Source: Parietaria judaica
Taxonomy: Eukaryota; Streptophyta; Magnoliopsida; Rosales; Urticaceae
NCBI GenBank assembly: GCA_954871525.1
Contig: OX940861.1
Location: forward strand, 33,059,201-33,123,200
Length of the DNA stretch: 64,000 nucleotides
Direction: 5' to 3'
How positions within the stretch are numbered: position 1 is the stretch's first letter; each line of letters opens with the position of its first letter. The notes below the pieces were generated by a model. The model was not told where the DNA came from, ran no database searches, and worked only from the letters and a program-made list of their open reading frames with translations. Of the stretch, positions 22,326 through 33,567 are shown piece by piece. Both the position numbers and the translations under genes were made by a program.

Positions 22326-23103
22326 TGATGCAGTATAATAATAGGAAGATCAAAGATCGATCTTGAAACTAGAAAAGATAGAAAACTACAGGATAGTTGT
22401 TTTCGGTCGTTGATTCGCTCGTGAATACCCGAACGGAGAACCTTCCTTTTCCTATTGATTCGTGCACGAATGCTAGACTCCGGGCATCCAATCACCATTG
22501 ATTCGCGCATGAATACCGACTCTCAGGCATCAAACTCGACCCTCGCTCACGAGGCTTTCGGATTTGGGGAAAGAAACACAAAGTTTTAACTATTCATTCA
22601 TTCAAACTCTAACCATTACAAGACAACAAATGATGCTTATATAGTGCATCAAAAAAACCCTAACCACAAATGACATGTAGTTTCTTTAAAATAAAACGAC
22701 AATAAAATAAAGTAAAACGACATAAGACTTAATAATAACAAAATTTCTGCTCAAAAGACGAAATCAGCATTTTCAGTCCCTTTAGATCGAGTTTTGGCAG
22801 AAGTCCTCGGGAGTTGATGTAGCCAACGTCCCGAGCTTCAATTTGCGCAAATCCGACACTCGAGTAAAAAGATATGGCCGGTCAAAGTTGGGACTTTCGC
22901 GGAAGCCCTTCTCCGAATTTTCTTCCGGGTTCACCTCTCGGAGCGTCTCTTCTTCTCGGAACGCCTCGTCCTAACTCGTGTTCCAATCTTCTGGGATTTT
23001 CCTTCCAAGCGCCTCTCCGAACATCCATGGGTTATGCCCGCATCATTCTCTCTGGGATAGAAAGAACTCGTCCTTGAATTCGGGGTTGCTCCGTTGGGCT
23101 TCA
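22326..23103 (-). repeat. Array LTR3 (5' LTR of the array)
   Basis: 778 bp, nearly identical to LTR2. On the - strand it begins TGAAGCCC, giving a proper TG...CA LTR; LTR1 and LTR2 have CGAAGCCC at this point. Similarity to the other units stops at 23103. Confidence 0.85.
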
Positions 23104-23417
23104 AGTATGCCCCAAAATGTGCGAACCGGGTTAAACCCGGATTCGCAAAAAAAAAAAAACCCGGATATATAAATATCCGGGATTTAAAAAAAAAAAGAAA
23201 AAGAAAAAGAAAAAGAAAACGGCTCTTTAATCGGAGCCGTTGGATCTACGATCTAACGGTCCAGATTAAAAAGCCATTGGGGGCGGCAAAAGTAGCTGGA
23301 CACGTGGTGCAAAAATAGAGCCGTTGGGGGCAACGGTCGAAATTGCTGTCAGGACCCCGAAAATAGCCGTTGGACCTCGAAAACACCACTTTACTCGAAT
23401 TCCTACACATTTTCCCC

Positions 23418-23425
23418 TATAAATA
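23418..23425 (+). promoter_or_regulatory. TATA box of the hAT transposase gene
   Basis: TATAAATA in CCCCTATAAATACCCC, about 300 bp before the ATG at 23724 and followed by a pyrimidine-rich leader. Confidence 0.6.
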
Positions 23426-23723
23426 CCCCACTTCAACCTCATTTTTTTCACACATCTTCTTCTCTTCATCTATAATTCTCTCAAACTCTCTCAAGCTCTC
23501 ATATTTCCGAATTTAGTCTATAGTTTAGCTACTTTATAATTATATAAATACTCTCTATTTTTAGTTTAATTTATTGTTTAAGTATTTTAGTTTAATTTAG
23601 TTTATTTAGTTGTTATTATTAGTATTTTAGTTTATTATTAGTTATTTGTTGTTATTATTATTAGTGTTATTTAGTTTAATCTAGTTTTATTAATCGTTAT
23701 TATTAGTTTAATTTGTCGTTAAT

Positions 23724-25820
23724 ATGTCGAGTGGCAACAACCGTTCTCGAGGACGTCCCGAAGTCCGAGGAAAAGGACGGTCCACTATTCCGTCGCCGCG
23801 GTCGATTAATAGCGGGACGGCTTTTAGTCAACATAACTATAATGTCGGAGTTATGAATCAACATAATGTTCCCGGTTCTTCTAGCCAACCGTTACCGGTT
23901 CATGGTCAATATGGTACTGGTGGTGTCGGGCCGAACCAACAATTATTATTTTCTCAAAGTAACGTAGGTGATTTTACTAACTTACTTAATTATCAAGGTC
24001 CCTATATTCCGGAATGGCAAAGCCTTAGCAACGAGGAACAATACCAAGCACAACAAGTCCAACAACATCGTCAACAACAATATGTTTCCCCCGACGCCGA
24101 GGTACGTTTAATTTAAGTTGTTAATTAATTATATAATTGTTTTATTATATTTGAAATTGTTAGATAATAAATTAAATTTTAGTTTGTTAAAAATGGTTAC
24201 TTAATAAAATGTTGGTTAAAAAATAGTTACTTACTTTATATTTAATAAATAGTCATTAGTAATTAATAAAAATTAAAAAGTTAATAAGTTAATACTATTA
24301 CTTACAAATTAATAACTAATAAGTTACTTAATAAGTTAATTAATAACTATTTAGTAATTAATACTAATAATTAATAACTAAATAATCATTAGTCATATTA
24401 GTTTAGTTAAATTTTAAATAGTTAATTAAATAAGTTAAAAAAATAAAAATTGAAATTTAATGTGTGGTGATAATTATAAAGTTTTTAAGGATTATGATGT
24501 CTTAGAAATATTGGTTTTTAAATAAGGTTTGCTTTGCAATCTTCTCCAAGCTAGCTTGAGAACCTCTGGGAATTCTGTCTAGTGTCTAGAAAAGCTTAGG
24601 CCTAAAGCGAGATCATAGCATTATTTCCAGTCGATCTGACCGTGGAACCTCGGGGAGTTCCGTCTAAAAGAGCTTGATAATTATTTCCACACATAAGAAA
24701 TACCATTTTTATTTAACTATATGAAATTTAATTAAATTAATATGATTAATATTAAAATTTAATAATTGTAATATTCCTTGTAATATTTAAATTAATATTA
24801 AACTCTTGTAATATTCCTTTGTTTTTTCATGAAACAAGGTCGAGGAACCAATCCAACGACCCCGATGACGAGTATGATGGTCATGGTGGTGATGATGAGA
24901 ACGATGATACGGAGGACCTGAACTACGTTCAAGGCCAAGGCAAGGAGGAGGAATTTGACGAAGTTCTACCAACGCCGCCGCCAGCTAGACGTGGACGTGG
25001 ACGTGGACGTGCCCAACAACCCTTAGTTCCGGGTGAGCGCGGTCGGCCCCCCCCATCCGCCGGCGAGGAAGCGAAAGAAATTAACGGGAGCGGTTTGGCA
25101 ACACGACTTCATACCCGACTACATATACAACTACGAAAACGGCTTGGAAGATAGGTGGGGGATTTGCCGACACTGCAGTGAGGAATTTTCGGCCCATCCG
25201 AAGAACCACAGCAACACCCTCCAAGAAAACCACGTCAAGACATGCTTGAAGAAAAAGCGGGCGGAGGAGGTAAGTCGCTTACCCGATGATGTATATAGAA
25301 TGTATATTGCTCAGTGGACTATACGCGATGGTTTTCCTATATCGGCGCCCGAGGGAGAAGGTTTTAACGAAATGATGATGAAAGTGATGCCGATAAACTA
25401 TAGGGAAATCTCGTATTACATAAACCACGAGACAATTCTCAAATTTTATAACCAGCAAAGGGCCGCTTTACAATAAATGTTCTAACAATCTTCTTACAAA
25501 GTGTCTTTAACGTCGGATTGTTGGAAAGGCCATGCTAATGATGATTATATTACGGTCGTAGCTCTTTTGATTAACGATAATTAGAATATGGAAAAGCGTA
25601 TCATAGGTTTTAAGCCGATGAGGGTTAGGCACACATCAGTAAACCTAGCCGGGGCTATACTAGAAGTTGTGTCGGATTGAAACCTTAAGGATAGAGTAGT
25701 TTCCATTACGTTAGATAACGCTAGTGCCAACGCCAATGCCGTAGAAATAATGAAGGAAAGTTTGACCAATTTTAGGTACGATTGTTTTCATCAAAGGTGT
25801 GCATGTCATATTATAATTTG
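23724..25820 (+). pseudogene. hAT transposase with BED zinc finger, truncated
   Basis: Exon 1 (23724 to about 24111) encodes a Gln/Ser/Gly-rich N-terminus and ends at a donor (GAG|GTACG). An intron of about 0.7 kb follows, with an acidic Asp-rich stretch from about 24830. A BED zinc finger follows at about 25085-25245 (CRHC, then H and HVKTC spacing). Further on are PDDVYRMYIAQW and, from 25495, hAT core pieces (SDCWKGH, ITLDNASANANA, FHQRCACHI). Breaks: a frame change at a run of seven C's near 25047-25053, a TAA at 25474, in-frame TAG near 25582 and TGA near 25678. The core ends abruptly near 25820, before the C-terminal dimerisation domain. It is non-functional. Confidence 0.8.
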
Positions 25821-26191
25821 ATTCACATAATCAACATCCACCAAATCCCTTATACAAAGAAGGTCATATAGAGGTCTAGATTTTAGACGCTAATTTCATG
25901 AACATACGAAAACATAAATCGTAATTATACTTAAAAAGAAATTGGGATATATTAAGTTAGCTTCCTAAAGTAATATCTTTAATTCGTGTTCGATTAAAAG
26001 TATAGCATGATAATAATCTTAAACAGCATATACATTTATTATTTAGCTGTAATTAATTCATGTAGTCTCGATGATGACATATTATTGCTGACACTACTTC
26101 GCACAAAAATTCTAATAATAATTATATCATTATGATTCGTCACAAGTATGCAACATAATATACTTATTTCTCCACAACGTCCTTTCTAGTC
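25821..26191. other. Upstream region of GA20ox
   Basis: AT-rich sequence between the hAT remnant and the TATA box. I identified no specific regulatory motif with confidence. Confidence 0.5.
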
Positions 26192-26199
26192 TATAAATA
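26192..26199 (+). promoter_or_regulatory. TATA box of GA20ox
   Basis: TATAAATA 57 bp upstream of the ATG at 26256. It predicts a start of transcription at about 26225 and a short leader of about 30 bases. Confidence 0.75.
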
Positions 26200-26255
26200 C
26201 ATAATTCCCCACTAATAAGTTGTTTCATAATTCATACACACACAATAACCATAGT

Positions 26256-27398
26256 ATGATGGACTCGAACGGAAAATCCTCGTCGGTTCTCATGTGCCCT
26301 TCGCCGATGGAGCTTCCAAAGGACGAAAATGGGCTTTCCGTGTTCGACACGAGCTCGCTGCAGAAGCAGCAGAGCCTGCCGAACCAGTTCGTGTGGCCGC
26401 TCGGCGACTTGGTCAACGCTGCGCATGAGGAGCTCAACGAGCCGCTTATTGACCTGCCTTCATTCCTAGCAGGCGGTGAGCAAGAGCGCCGAGCCGCCGA
26501 GCTCGTGCGGACAGCGTGCGAGAGCCACGGGTTCTTCCAGGTGGTGAACCACGGCATCGACCTTGCGCTTATCCGCGCGGCGCATCGCGAGATGGACACA
26601 ATCTTCGGGCTGCCGCTGAGCAAGAAGCTCGCTGCACGCCGTCGGCCCGGCAGCCTCGCGGGGTACTCGGGCGCGCACGCTGACCGTTACTCGTCGAAGC
26701 TTCCATGGAAAGAGACATTCTCGTTCGGCTACCGGGAGAGGGATGATAAGTCTGATCCTCCCATAGCGGTTAACTACTTCAAGTCCGTCCTCGGAGAAGA
26801 ATTTGAGAGAACGGGGTAAGACTCGGAACTATTTATAGATATATAATTCTTAGTTGGTTGAGTATTTGAACTTACTTGAATTATATGTGATTATTAGTGT
26901 AACAAACATTATCATATATATATATATATATTTATATTCTTATTTCTTTCTTCATTGTCAATAACTCAATATATATAGCAAGGGGTTTTATTGCGTGATT
27001 CAAGCAGAAACGTACGTTATGTCTTCAAAATGCTATAATTTATTATACATTTTGAACATATTCATGAAATAATTAGGATATATTTTTCTTTTACGGTACA
27101 TTCTATCCTGAATTTTTTTAGGCCCCACTAAGATCATATGTATATTTTGACATGACTTAAATTTAACTTGTTATTTTTTATTTAAACTTTTTTTTTTTTG
27201 GTGTCCTTGTTCTAAACGTTTATAACAAGTACTCAAATTAATATTCCCTAGTGTAATATAGTCTTTTCTAGCCTGAAAAATTCCAAAACTCTGTCAATCA
27301 AAATATCTTTTGTTTTTTTATACGCAGGTACGGTATTCTCATAAATCAGAATAATTATTACTCCTTTGGTTTGATTATTTGAAATAGTTTACAGCTTT

Positions 27399-27433
<35 letters not shown>

Positions 27434-30412
27434 CTTCGGAATATTATAGTATAAATGTATGTCGTCTATAAACTCCATCATATGATAAAAAAAAATGAAA
27501 CAATTTGAATACTAGAGAAGCAGTCTAATTTAATTTGAACTTAAGCATATACGTACCCCACTGAATATAAACATGTTTGTACGAGCAAGATAAAAATAAT
27601 ACCAAACCACTTCGATATTGTTAAAAATATAATGTGTCGTTTTCAAATTAATTAAGGGTTAATGACGGCAAAAATACCCAATGTTTGATCAAAGAACCCC
27701 TCGTGTACCCAAAGTTTAAAAGTGGTGGGAAAAGTACCCAAAGTCGCATTTGGGGAGTTGACCACTCCATTCTCGTAACGCAGTTAACTTACCCGTCAAC
27801 TTTGGCCACGTGGACAAACGTGGGTTGCTGACATAACAATTTTTTGCCACGTGGACAAGCCCAATTAGGGGTTTAATTCGTTGTTTTATCATAAACGAGG
27901 TTGATGTGGGCTCATCCACGTGGCAAAAACTTGTTATGTCAGCAACCCACGTTTGTCCACGTGGCCAGTGTTAACATGTAAGTTAACTGCGCTACTAGAA
28001 TTGAGTGGTCAATGCCCCAAATGTGACTTTGGGTACTTTTGCCACCACTTTTAAACTTTTGGTACACAAGAGGTTCTTTGACCAAACTTTGAGTATTTTT
28101 GCCGTCATTAACCCAATTAATTAATGACCTTAATTAATTAAAAAAGGCTCGCATAAAGAAATAACTTGTAAAAGACATATTTCTCACTTGTCACGTAAGA
28201 TGATATTGTATTTTTATAATATTATTATGAACCTTAATTGTAATTATATGATTGAACACTAATCATAATTAATGAATGAATAAGTACAGGTGGGTTTATG
28301 AAAGATATTGCGAGGCAATGAGGGAATTGTCTCTACTGATTATGGAGCTTCTGGGAGTTAGCCTGGGAGTGGATAGGCTCCACTACAGGAGATTCTTCGA
28401 AGACAGCGAGTCAATAATGCGATGCAACTTTTACCCGCCTTGCACCAACTCGGGCCTCACGCTCGGCACTGGCCCGCACTCTGACCCGACCTCCTTGACC
28501 ATTCTCCACCAAGACCAAGTCGGCGGCCTCCAAGTCTTCGCCGATGGCAAATGGCGTGCCGTGCGTCCTCGCCCCGACGCGCTTGTCGTCAATATTGGTG
28601 ACACGTTCATGGTACGTGTGTAACAAGTCTCTCTTATAACCCCTAACTCATAAAAGTGGAGCTACATGGATGCATGTTGCAACGAATGATGTTTTAACTC
28701 GAAATAAACACTACAATATCGTGAGATAATTTGGAAAAATAACCATATTGTTTTTTTCTTTTTCGATGGTCAACTATACCCCGACTTGAATTCTTAGATC
28801 CGGCTTATTCCTTTTCGAATGTTAGCTTAATTTTAGGGTGCCATATTTACTTTCTTAAACAGTTTCGAATAATTGCCAAAAATCGTTTTACATGACATTT
28901 GAGCTTTATTATAATGCACTTATTCAAAAAATTCAACTTTTTAATTTTTACCTATATTTTTTTAAAATATATTTATTATTATACCCATAGTTATGCTTAT
29001 TTACATTTCGGGTCCGCACATGGATAACATTAGCTTATTTGACGTTCGGTACGTCGGGAATTTTTTTTTATAAAAGTACAGTTTCTGAAGGTGGATGAGA
29101 ATAACATGGAAACTTTTCTACTAAAAAATGAAAGAGATTTATGGCGTTTATTAGAATGAGGAGTACTAGGGCCATGAATATATAGTGAGAATGGACGTAC
29201 TTTAAAAAGCAATGAAAAGACTAAGTGATTAGTAATCACGCACATACGGTTGAACTTGTAGCTGTTTAGAAAAAGCTTGACAGAGAGATAATCAACAAGG
29301 TAAAGCCACTATTTATTTATATATACGTTAAGCCATCACAACTCATGTTGTCGTTTTCGTCTTTTTTTGGCTCATTGTTATCCACATAACATAATTATCA
29401 ACTCCCATACCTCAAGGTTAACTTTACACTCTATTTTCAGGGTCTAATAATGTTGATCCTTAATTATAACCTTTTAACATATTTAGAGATAATCATTTTA
29501 TGAGTACATGAGAAAAAGGATAATGTTTGTAAGATTAACTTATATATATATATAACTTTATTTTTGTATATATTTTTAACTTAGAACTTAGTTAAGGAGG
29601 AAGATAAGTATTTAGAGTAGATCCAATAATAACTTACACTATTAATACATTTCACTCTTACACTTATTAAGTAATAGAACACAATTTTTTGAGTACTTCA
29701 TGTAAACAACGTTGTATAGTGCATATAACTCGCAAATCAACTTGATTCGATGGGTGCTGGATCCGATTTCGTTACAAATAGCGAATATCTGACAATTATT
29801 TTGCACTTCAATAGTGTACATTGTTCATCTTCAAAGATATGCCTCATGTTAATTATGTTGTTCGTAGTTATGTCAAGTAGTTGTTGTATCGTCTTGTCAT
29901 TTTTTTCATTTGCGAAACCAATATTTAGACTAAGGGGGAATTCAATATGAATAACTCTTACTAAAAAAAGGAGTAAATTTGTAATTTTAAAAAAAAAAAA
30001 TTAATACTGAAAAGGAGTAAAAATATAATTTCTTAGGGGTTCCAACCCCACCTTAATAGGTTCGCATCATGTTGCAATTATTTTGTACTTCACTAGTACA
30101 AACTTCTTAGACATGTAACCAATTTGATTTTGAGTGCAGGCCTTGTCGAATGGAAGATATCGGAGCTGCCTGCACAGGGCGGTGGTGAACCGGTTCAAAG
30201 TGCGGAGGTCGTTGGTGTTCTTCGTGAGCCCGCGCGAGGACAAGGTGGTGAGGCCGCCGAAGGATCTGGTGTGCAGGGGGCCAAGGCTGTACCCTGATTT
30301 CACGTGGTCCGATCTCCTCGACTTCACTCAGAACCACTATCGAGCAGATGTCGCCACTCTCCAGAGCTTCATCCATTGGCTTCAGCTATCTTCCAAGCAC
30401 CCCCACTTTTAG
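26256..30412 (+). CDS. GA20ox: Gibberellin 20-oxidase (2-oxoglutarate/Fe(II) dioxygenase)
   Basis: Exons 26256-26815, 28290-28611 and 30140-30412 join in frame (560+322+273 nt) to 384 codons, the usual length. All introns are GT-AG (phase 2, then phase 0), at the usual GA20ox positions. The enzyme oxidises C-20 of GA12/GA53 stepwise to give the C19 precursors GA9/GA20, a soluble, rate-limiting step of gibberellin synthesis. Residues: DIOX_N fold about 64-101, GA20ox signature LPWKET 149-154, NFYPPC 233-238, iron ligands H250, D252 and H306, 2-oxoglutarate-binding R316 with S318. The start is ATG ATG at 26256/26259; the in-frame codon at 26220 is TTG. No stop or frameshift is seen. Exons are far richer in GC than the introns. 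Intron 1 carries a MITE and a (TAA)n tract. GA20ox genes are commonly feedback-regulated by gibberellin; nothing here shows this directly. Confidence 0.95.
27401..27431 (+). repeat. (AAT)n microsatellite in GA20ox intron 1
   Basis: About ten AAT units without interruption. Confidence 0.9.
27656..28114. mobile_element. Foldback Mutator-like MITE in GA20ox intron 1
   Basis: 459 bp, ends GGGTTAATGACGGCAAAAAT and its inverted copy. The two arms pair along nearly their whole length with a small centre near 27870-27900. It is flanked by a perfect 10-bp repeat AATTAATTAA (27646-27655 and 28115-28124). Mutator-like elements make 9-10-bp duplications, but the AT-rich palindromic target means a chance match is not excluded. 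No coding capacity. As RNA in the intron it would form a long hairpin. Confidence 0.8.
28612..30139 (+). other. GA20ox intron 2
   Basis: 1528 bp, donor GTACGT, acceptor GTGCAG, phase 0. It is AT-rich with no recognised element. Confidence 0.9.
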
Positions 30413-31251
30413 TCTCTTCTCTCTTTGGACCCCTGTATTCATCAATTATTTCACCCTCCACTTCTTCAGGTGGGCGCGTCGATAATCTATTTTATAGTCA
30501 TGTCAATTAGTTCGTTTTTTTTTCTCTCTCTTCTTTTTATAATATTTAATGCTTTTGTATTATTGCATCATCACCATACGTATATGTAGATATTATTATT
30601 TCGAAACGAAAATTATTAATGCCTACTTTGCATCTATTAATTAAGTCATAATCTCCTGTACACCAAAGTATTAATTTTGTTCACATACGATACATTATTT
30701 ATATATTTTAATATAATTGTTAGTTTATTTATTAAAATAATAAGTTTGCATCAAGATGGGGTCAACTAATCTCGCTCGAGTTGTAATAGCTCTGCCTTGC
30801 AGACGTGCATGAATCTATGATGTGAAAGGAATCATGTAAAAAACGATGTAACAAACATATACACGAAGTTTGATCATAAAATTCTTTGTTACAGAATGTA
30901 TTTCTATGTGTTAAAAATGTCATTCTTTTTGTAATCTCACAAATTTTACAAAATAGTCCTCATCTTTTATCAAAATTGCACTATCTTCCAATTTCTCTAA
31001 ACTTTTGCAAATATGCCCCCTTTAATAATTCAAAAGATGTGAATTTGGTCCTTAACCCTCAACCTTTCGTTCAACCCTCAAGAATATCATTGAAATTATT
31101 TTAAAGAAGTTAAAGTCGAAAAGACCCTTCAAATTCAGTCTTGTCTTATGTACCTGTTTCATTATATGCCTCCAAAATTGAAGAATTGCCTTCGGGGTGC
31201 ATAGTTTTGGATAATATATCGATATACATAAAAAATATTACCGATATTTAT
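30413..31251. other. GA20ox 3' region and intergenic sequence
   Basis: Downstream of the TAG at 30410-30412. No gene is seen. A polyadenylation signal was not assigned. Confidence 0.5.
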
Positions 31252-32028
31252 TGTTTGTGGCAATTGTAAGAACATTGTTTGTTCTTTGTGTTTTGTCATT
31301 ATGTGTTGTATAAATAGGTTGTGTCCAGACAACAGAAGTATCAACAAGTTGCTGAAAATCTGCGCTTTTATTGAAGAGATTTCCTGCTGGAGTCAAAGAT
31401 CTTCGTTGAGCAATCTCCCCGATCAGCCAGCTCAGTCTTAATTCATCATCTGATTGATGCTGGATTGATTGGAGTGATTTTACCGTTGGTGCTGTCAATC
31501 CCCCTGATCGTGGAGCTTTTAATGTCGAATTATGGATGCCAAGAAGACCGGCTTATTTAGCCTTTGCTAGATGTGGCTGGAACATCGAGCACTTTAAACG
31601 AAAAACACAGATCTGCTTGAATCAGAACTGGAGAGTCTTGAGATCTCGCTTGAGTGAAGTGACGACTGGTTGTGGACAGTTGAAGACATCGCAAGATTGT
31701 TCTGAAGAGAAGCAAGCATTTTCCCTGGAGTCGGATTACCAGCTGTGCCTAGTCTTGATGGGGAGTTAATCTATTACCTTGTGAAACTCATTTAAATATC
31801 CTTTATGACCGTGTAATATTTGTAGATATTTTCCAGTGGAATAAAGTATCTGGGTAAGTTCCCCGCAGAGTAAGTTCCCACGAGGGGTTCGCGAACTGCG
31901 TTACCAAATATGGCGTGTTCATTTGTTCTTTACTTTAAGCGCATATTTGGTAATCTGGGTCGTTTCCTTACTTGTTGATATACTTGTCTAGACATTCTTC
32001 CTTACATCGTTGATATCCGATTTCAACA
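31252..32028 (+). repeat. Probable solo LTR (copia-like)
   Basis: The stretch has LTR organisation: a TATA box at 31309-31316 (TATAAATA), transcript-like sequence, then CGAACTGCGTTACCAAATAT and GTGTTCATTTGTTCTTTACTTT, ending in TTTCAACA at 32028. The tail resembles 50395-50460 (CGAACTGCGTAACC..., GTGTTCTTTACTTTAC). No primer binding site or internal region follows. The left boundary is uncertain and the candidate target duplication does not match. Confidence 0.45.
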
Positions 32029-32100
32029 ATAATTCTCAATGTATCAAATATGAGATTCTGCAGAAGTATCTAATTTTGAGTATAATCCTTATTTTATTAA

Positions 32101-33567
32101 AGGGTTAATGACGGTGAAAATACCCAAACTTTTGTCAAAGAACCCCTCATGTACCTAAGGTCGAAAAGTGGTGACAAAAGTACCCAAACTTATATTTAGG
32201 GCATTGACCAATTTTTTTTTGTCCATCCACTAACGGTGCCATCTATATGGCCGTTAGCCTCTTTCCACATGGCATGCCACGTGGTTGATGAACCAAAGTT
32301 TGAGTATTTATACCGTGATAAATCAAAATTTGGGTATTTATGCCATGATAAACCAAATTTTAGGTACTTATGCCGTTATAAACCATTTTTTTATTTTTTG
32401 GTTGCGACGTCGTCTAAATAAAGTACAAAATATTACGGCTTTAATAGAACTCGAACTCATCACCTCCCCCCACATATAAGGACAAAATAACAACTAAACC
32501 ACATTCACTTCGCGTTATATCTTCACAAAAATAAGATTATCTTATATCTTTTTCGCACTGGGTTCAGATTGACTTATTCGGAACGAGGTTGGGTTGATTT
32601 TTTCGGGCCAGGGTCGAGTTTATATTTTTGGAACGGGGTCGGGTTAACTTTTTATGACCGGGATCGGGTTAATTTTCTAGACACCGTGGTGTCATTGACT
32701 TTTCCGAACCGGGATTGGGTTGACTTTTTTGGTACCAGTGTGGGTTGACTTTTTTGAAACGGGGTTGAGTTAACTTTTTAAAACGGGGTCGTGTTGACTT
32801 TTTTGGAACGGGGCTGGTTTGACTATTTATTAATAACTGACATATTAATAGATATCTGAACTCGATTTAAAAAATTTAACTTGATCCCGGTACTAAAAAT
32901 TCGAGTCGACCCCGTTCCTAAAATGTCAACCCGAACCCATAACAAAAAAGTCAACCTGAATCTTGTACGAAAAATTCAACCCAACCTCAGTATGAAAAAG
33001 TCAACCCAACCACAGTCCAAAAAAGTCAACCCGATCCCGGTTCAAAAAAGTCAACCCGACCCCGTTCCGAAAAAGTCAACTCGACCCCGATCCGAAAACA
33101 TTAACTCAACGTCGTTCCGAATAAGCCAATTTGAACCCGGTGTGAAAAAGACATATGTTTCTATTACTATGTCACTTATTAATAAGTTTCTATTTATATT
33201 CTTATTTTCCTTAAGATATAACGCGAAGTGAATATGGTTTAGTGGTTATGTTGTTCTTATATATTATAATATTTTGACCTTTATTTAGATGACATCAACA
33301 ATCGAAAAAAAAATGGTTTATACCGGTATAAATACCCAAACTTTGGTTTTTCACGGCATAAAATACCAAAACTTTGGTTCACGACCATGTGGCGTGCCAC
33401 GTGGAAATAGGCTAATAGCCATATGGACGGCACTGGTAGTGGATTGACGGAAAAAACAGGTCAATGCCCCAAATATAAATTTGGGTACTTTTACCACTAC
33501 TTTTCGACTTTGGGTACACGAGGGGTTCTTTGACCGAAGTTTGAGTATTTTCACCGTCATTAACCCT
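32101..33567. mobile_element. Foldback Mutator-like element with minisatellite arms
   Basis: The ends AGGGTTAATGACGGTGAAAA and its inverse belong to the same family as the element in GA20ox intron 1. The arms are inverted over about 150 bp at the ends and again over the tandem-repeat arms inside. Flanks TTTTATTAA (32092-32100) and TTTATTAGA (33568-33576) give an approximate 8-9-bp duplication when shifted by one base. No coding capacity. Confidence 0.75.
32570..33150. repeat. Inverted minisatellite pair
   Basis: The left array (32570-32825) repeats units of about 25-30 bp of the type GGGTTGACTTTTTTGGAACG. The right array (32880-33150) repeats the inverse, AAAAAGTCAACCCGACCCCG. The spacer is about 55 bp of AT-rich sequence. 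Roughly ten degenerate units occur on each side. Confidence 0.85.

Larger units (their letters stand above)
18202..23103 (-). mobile_element. Tandem array of a non-autonomous LTR retroelement (LTR-INT-LTR-INT-LTR)
   Basis: Three LTRs (18202-18991, 20271-21047, 22326-23103) alternate with two near-identical internal regions of about 1.28 kb. The repeat period is 2055 bp between LTR2 and LTR3. On the - strand each LTR ends ...TGCATCA and is followed after two bases by TTGGTATCAGAGC, a tRNA-iMet primer binding site. The internal regions hold only one long frame (230 codons) and no recognisable gag, protease, integrase or RT, so the unit (about 2.8 kb with two LTRs) is non-autonomous. The outer flanks (AAATT at 18197, AGTAT at 23104) do not match, consistent with an unequal exchange rather than a single simple insertion. 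Confidence 0.88.
23104..25820 (+). mobile_element. hAT transposon remnant
   Basis: This holds the promoter, N-terminus and part of the catalytic region of a RICESLEEPER-like hAT transposase. Homology stops at about 25820, so the element is truncated on the right. The left end may lie near 23120, where there are two short palindromic stretches (23121-23146, built on AACCGGGTTAAACCCGG, and 23161-23180), but I saw no convincing terminal inverted repeat. Confidence 0.7.
26816..28289 (+). other. GA20ox intron 1
   Basis: 1474 bp, donor GTAAGA, acceptor TACAG, phase 2. It contains an AT run (26917-26932), a (TAA)n tract (27401-27431) and a complete foldback MITE (27656-28114). Confidence 0.9.

Noticed and set aside
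26220..26258. Upstream in-frame start for GA20ox at 26220
   Set aside because: The codon there is TTG and it lies at the expected transcription start. The ATG ATG at 26256 fits the family length.
27656..28114. Long hairpin considered as a microRNA precursor
   Set aside because: It has transposon ends and flanking duplications and is paired along its whole length, so it is a MITE. A small-RNA role remains possible but is not a miRNA gene call.
32570..33150. Regular repeats with spacers considered as a CRISPR-like array
   Set aside because: Units are degenerate and contiguous with no unique spacers, and this is a plant nuclear genome.
32881..33231. 116-codon frame with a repeating KKVNP/KSQPDP-like pattern
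   Set aside because: The repetition is just the translation of the minisatellite units; no gene signal surrounds it.
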